A DNA stretch of 64,000 nucleotides from contig CM055099.1 in the NCBI GenBank assembly GCA_029204225.1, positions 41,904,597-41,968,596 of the forward strand. Reading direction: 5' to 3'. The notes beneath the pieces were generated by a model. That model saw only the letters and a list, made by a program, of their open reading frames with translations. It made no database searches and had not been told where the DNA came from. Below, piece after piece: positions 60,029 through 64,000 of the stretch (positions within the stretch are counted from its first letter, which is position 1; the number at the start of each line of letters is the position of its first letter). The position numbers and the translations under genes were made by a program. The stretch is from Diphasiastrum complanatum. Its lineage: Eukaryota; Streptophyta; Lycopodiopsida; Lycopodiales; Lycopodiaceae.

Positions 60029-60813
60029 TTGCCATCAGGTAGTTGGATTGAAACAATGCCTATCCCCTTGATCTTGCACACCTCACCATTTGCTTGTGAA
60101 ACAGACGTTCCATTATCCAACACTTTCAAGCTATTGAACCAATTCTTGTTACCTGTCACGTGTCTTGTGGCTCTCGAGTCAATATACCATGCTTGATCAT
60201 CTTGATTAGATGACAATGCAGATATGAAGATGCTAGAGTCTTCAATCTCACCCTCATCGACAAGGTTACCTGCTTGTTTTGGTTTTCCCTTGCCTTGTTC
60301 TGCCAGGAATTTGCGACATTCACTCTTCCAATGGCCCTTTTTACCACAATGGAAGCACTTTCCTTTCTTCTTGGTCTTACTGGAAGATCCCTCATCCTCC
60401 TGAGACTTGGCAAATTGCTGCTTAGACTTCTTCTTGCCCTTGCCCTTGCCTTGTTTTTGGCGTGTCCCAAGTGCTTGATCGTCAGTATTTTGACGTCTAG
60501 CTTTCACCATTTCTTGTCGTTGCTCTTCCTGCATCAAGATTCCTGTGAGCTCGTCAAAGGTTGGCAATCTTTCTCTTGATGCTATTCCGCTCACAAACAT
60601 CTGATAGGGTTCTGCAATGCCGCACAATGCATTGTGCACCAACTCCACATCACGTATGCGCTCACCAATAAAATGCAATTCATCCCTCATTGTCTTGATT
60701 CTGGTCATGTACGTTTGAATATGCTCTCCTTGCTCCATGCGGACACTATTCAACTTTGACTTCAGAAACATGATTCTTGACGGATTTGACGTCTCGAACT
60801 GCTCCTTTAGCAC
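59989..60813 (-). pseudogene. Copia gag C-terminal half, zinc knuckle and protease
   Basis: The gag helices (RMEQGEHIQTYMTRIKTMRD) are followed by a Lys-rich linker, the CCHC knuckle CFHCGKKGHWKSEC, and AWYIDSRATRHVTGN. The retropepsin triplet should be DSG; here it is DSR (codon AGA at 60172-60174), which should abolish protease activity. The frame starts 1 to 2 bases out of step with the gag start to its right. Confidence 0.93.
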
Positions 60814-61085
60814 ATCCCATGCCTGTCTGGGTGTACAGCATCACAAATGTGGGTAATGATGTGGTCCTTCACTGACAAGTTAATGAAGGTCAAAGCTTTC
60901 CTCATCTTTTTATCGAACACTTTTATATCTGCTTCATTTGGCGGCCTTCTCTCATCACCTGTGACAACTTCCCACACGTCTTTCTCCATTAGTATGTTTT
61001 TCATTTTGAATTTCCACACTGCATAGTTCGAAATCCCGTCCAATTTGCTACTTTCACTCAAAATGAACTCTCCCATATTTGCCAT
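60807..61085 (-). pseudogene. Copia gag N-terminus
   Basis: Starts MANMGEFILSESSKLDGISN, then AVWKFKMKNILMEKDVWEVV and KALTFINLSVKDHIITHICD. The start at 61085 fits the family, with an untranslated leader of 1.4 kb before it. A frameshift at about 60810 separates it from the rest of gag. A second copy of this region is at 3730-3996. Confidence 0.93.
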
Positions 61086-62519
<1,434 letters not shown>

Positions 62520-62531
62520 GCTCTGATACCA
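62520..62531 (-). other. Primer-binding site TGGTATCAGAGC
   Basis: Directly adjacent to the 5' LTR; the standard Copia site for initiator tRNA-Met. Confidence 0.93.
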
Positions 62532-62805
62532 AGTTAGAATTTGCTTTGCACAGAAACACAAATCATGCTACATAGTGACACAGACAGATAACACTCTCCA
62601 CAACAAGCTCACATAGCAACTGTATTTCTCAAAATGAAATTACATTGTACCTATAGTTGTTCACTCAGGCAACCCATGCATGACCCAGGTTGCCGTTGGC
62701 GGGAGGCGTGTCCCGTCGACTTGCCTTGTGGCGAGGCCAACTGATCCTTATCAACTGATAGGACCCACAGTACAGTAGCACAATGATTCTACTTTATTTC
62801 TAACT
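62532..62805 (-). repeat. 5' LTR of the Copia element
   Basis: 274 bp, begins AGTTAGAA and ends TTCTAACT on either strand (8 bp terminal inverted repeat). The same length as the 3' LTR. Confidence 0.95.
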
Positions 62806-62835
62806 AAAAGAATATGTTGCCTTCTAATCAAAGGA

Positions 62836-63057
62836 ATGGCTTTTGTCTTCTACATATCTACTGAAATTCCAGATGATGAGTCTGTTGAATCTTCAACTGT
62901 TCCATTGATCAAAGCATCTGCACCTGCTCCAGTTGATGTAAATGATGCAGATACTGATATAGGGGTTGAAGCTGAAGCTTCTATGGCTTCAGATTATCAG
63001 AAAACTCCCCCTTGTTCTATAATCCTCTCCGATTCTCTTCCATATGCATCTCGTTAA
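62836..63057 (+). CDS. Hypothetical protein, 73 codons
   Basis: The frame reads ISTEIPDDESVESSTVPLIK and is acidic and Ala/Pro/Asp-rich, ending at TAA 63055-63057. It follows the Copia right flank by 26 bp. No family was recognised. It could be an exon of a plus-strand gene split by the element, perhaps with 56905-57186. Confidence 0.3.
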   Translation: MAFVFYISTEIPDDESVESSTVPLIKASAPAPVDVNDADTDIGVEAEASMASDYQKTPPCSIILSDSLPYASR

Positions 63058-63116
63058 TCAATTAACTCTACTCGATGTTCCTTTATATTTTATAAATAAT
63101 GAATGTCATATTTCAT

Positions 63117-63555
63117 TTAATGATATAGAATATTATTGCAATTGTTGTAATTGCGCTCACCATATTCTGATTTGTATAATTCAGTTATATGAAGTGGTTG
63201 GCCAACTACTTTGAACATTTCGTCATTATAAAAATTTCTACCTAATCTTACCCGATATGGACGCGGAAGATTAATTTTCTTCACCATCACTTGGGAAAAA
63301 GCTTCTTTAACTATTCTAAAAAAAGTAGAATAAGCATTTCTGCTAATTCCAGATACATCACATGCACCTTGTATCACATTCACATCCAAGTATGATTGAA
63401 CCTTAATCAAAACAGTCTCTATAATTTCATTTTAAATTTTTTCAAACCGAGCATTTTTTATCATTTCCTTTGCTGACTTTCTTGGTAAAACATGACTTAA
63501 AGATGATTCAATGCATGAACGATCTGTTAAATAGTTCTTTGCCACCAAACATGAG
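63117..63555 (-). pseudogene. Unrecognised exon-like block, possibly of the Ulp1-like gene
   Basis: After a possible acceptor (TTGCAG at 63556-63561), the minus strand reads SCLVAKNYLTDRSCIESSLS, one stop at about 63434, then VIQGACDVSGISRNAYSTFF, KINLPRPYRVRLGRNFYNDE and VVGQPLHITELYKSEYGERN. The frame is open on either side of that single stop, which points to a recently decayed or mis-sequenced exon. No named family was assigned. It is on the same strand as, and upstream of, the Ulp1-like peptidase, with the Copia element between. Confidence 0.45.
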
Positions 63556-63664
63556 CTGCAACAAACATATGAAACTCAAATTATGTTTAATAAATAAATA
63601 ATTCATGTTACCAAGTGCAAATCAAACTTAAATGATATATACAAATCAAATAAATAGTTTAGAT

Positions 63665-64000
63665 GACAACTTGAATGCTCGGATTCTTTTTTCTGATTGC
63701 CGCTATGTGTAGATAGGTCATCAATATTCTTCGTCGGTACTGTCTTTCTTTTCCTCTTCATCATTGTCTTATTGATCACTTTTAAATCAACAACATATTT
63801 TAAACTCTCGGATCGCAACTTTTCCATGAATTCTAACATTTCTTGGTTTGATCCTTGAAGAGTAGTGACAGTAACATTCAACTCTGACATAGCATTCTTG
63901 AGTGCATTGTTTTCAGCACTAGTGTGTTGCACATAATGAAGCAATTGTTGATTAGCAAACTGTAATTGTTGATCAGCAATCCACCATAGGGCTTCAATCT
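63665..64000 (-). CDS. Coiled-coil protein part, runs off the window edge
   Basis: Open from the window edge: IEALWWIADQQLQFANQQLL, then heptads through NALKNAMSELNVTVTTLQGS and MEKLRSESLKYVVDLKVINK, then a basic KRKRKTV that could be a nuclear signal. It ends near 63665 close to a possible donor (TCAA|GTTGTC). The ATG at 63944 is not necessarily the start because the frame is open upstream. It may be the first known exon of the minus-strand gene that continues at 63555. Confidence 0.45.

Overview
The window is nuclear DNA from a flowering plant, or at least a seed plant. It is AT-rich, poor in genes and crowded with decayed transposons. The evidence is plant-type Copia and Gypsy remnants with primer-binding sites of the TGGTATCAGAGC class, many long (GA)n/(CT)n arrays, and one seven-exon host gene of a deeply conserved eukaryotic family. 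No bacterial genes, rRNA, tRNA or CRISPR arrays were recognised. The species cannot be named from the sequence.

Layout. 1-3.4 kb: a tandem array of a ~760 bp unit, its last copy split by a terminal-inverted-repeat insertion. 3.7-15.7 kb: Copia fragments on both strands, a Gypsy LTR-like stretch and a Gypsy pol remnant cut by a Copia LTR. 18.2-20.8 kb: three long GA arrays, two of them on copies of one duplicated segment. 20.8-22.0 kb: the ruin of a reverse transcriptase (minus strand) that is neither Copia, Gypsy nor typical L1. 22.1-26.2 kb: minus-strand Copia material. 25.4-27.8 kb: one arm of a large inverted repeat whose partner is at 49.1-51.6 kb.

32.1-48.4 kb (minus) holds the one well-supported host gene, a Hep_59 family protein (C9orf78/Tls1 homologue, spliceosome-associated). 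Its seven coding exons join in frame into 268 codons over 16.3 kb. Its introns carry non-LTR elements, a hAT fragment, a Gypsy remnant and hairpin DNA. The gene lies entirely between the inverted-repeat arms.

52.3-64 kb: AT-rich DNA with exon-like pieces. Several minus-strand pieces look like one broken gene: a coiled-coil region at the right edge, an unrecognised block at 63.1-63.6 kb, and a Ulp1-type (C48) cysteine peptidase at 55.6-56.6 kb. A 5.57 kb Copia element (57235-62805) lies between them. It has 274 bp LTRs ending AG...CT instead of TG...CA, an AAAAG target duplication, visible PBS and polypurine tract, a deleted RT N-terminus and a mutated protease.

The most novel-looking signals are: (1) three non-LTR elements in the gene's introns that share a hairpin plus CT-repeat 3' tail and sit against (CT)n arrays, suggesting microsatellite targeting; (2) the unusual RT remnant at 20.8-22.0 kb; (3) the Ulp1-like gene split by a retrotransposon; (4) the inverted repeat bracketing the host gene.
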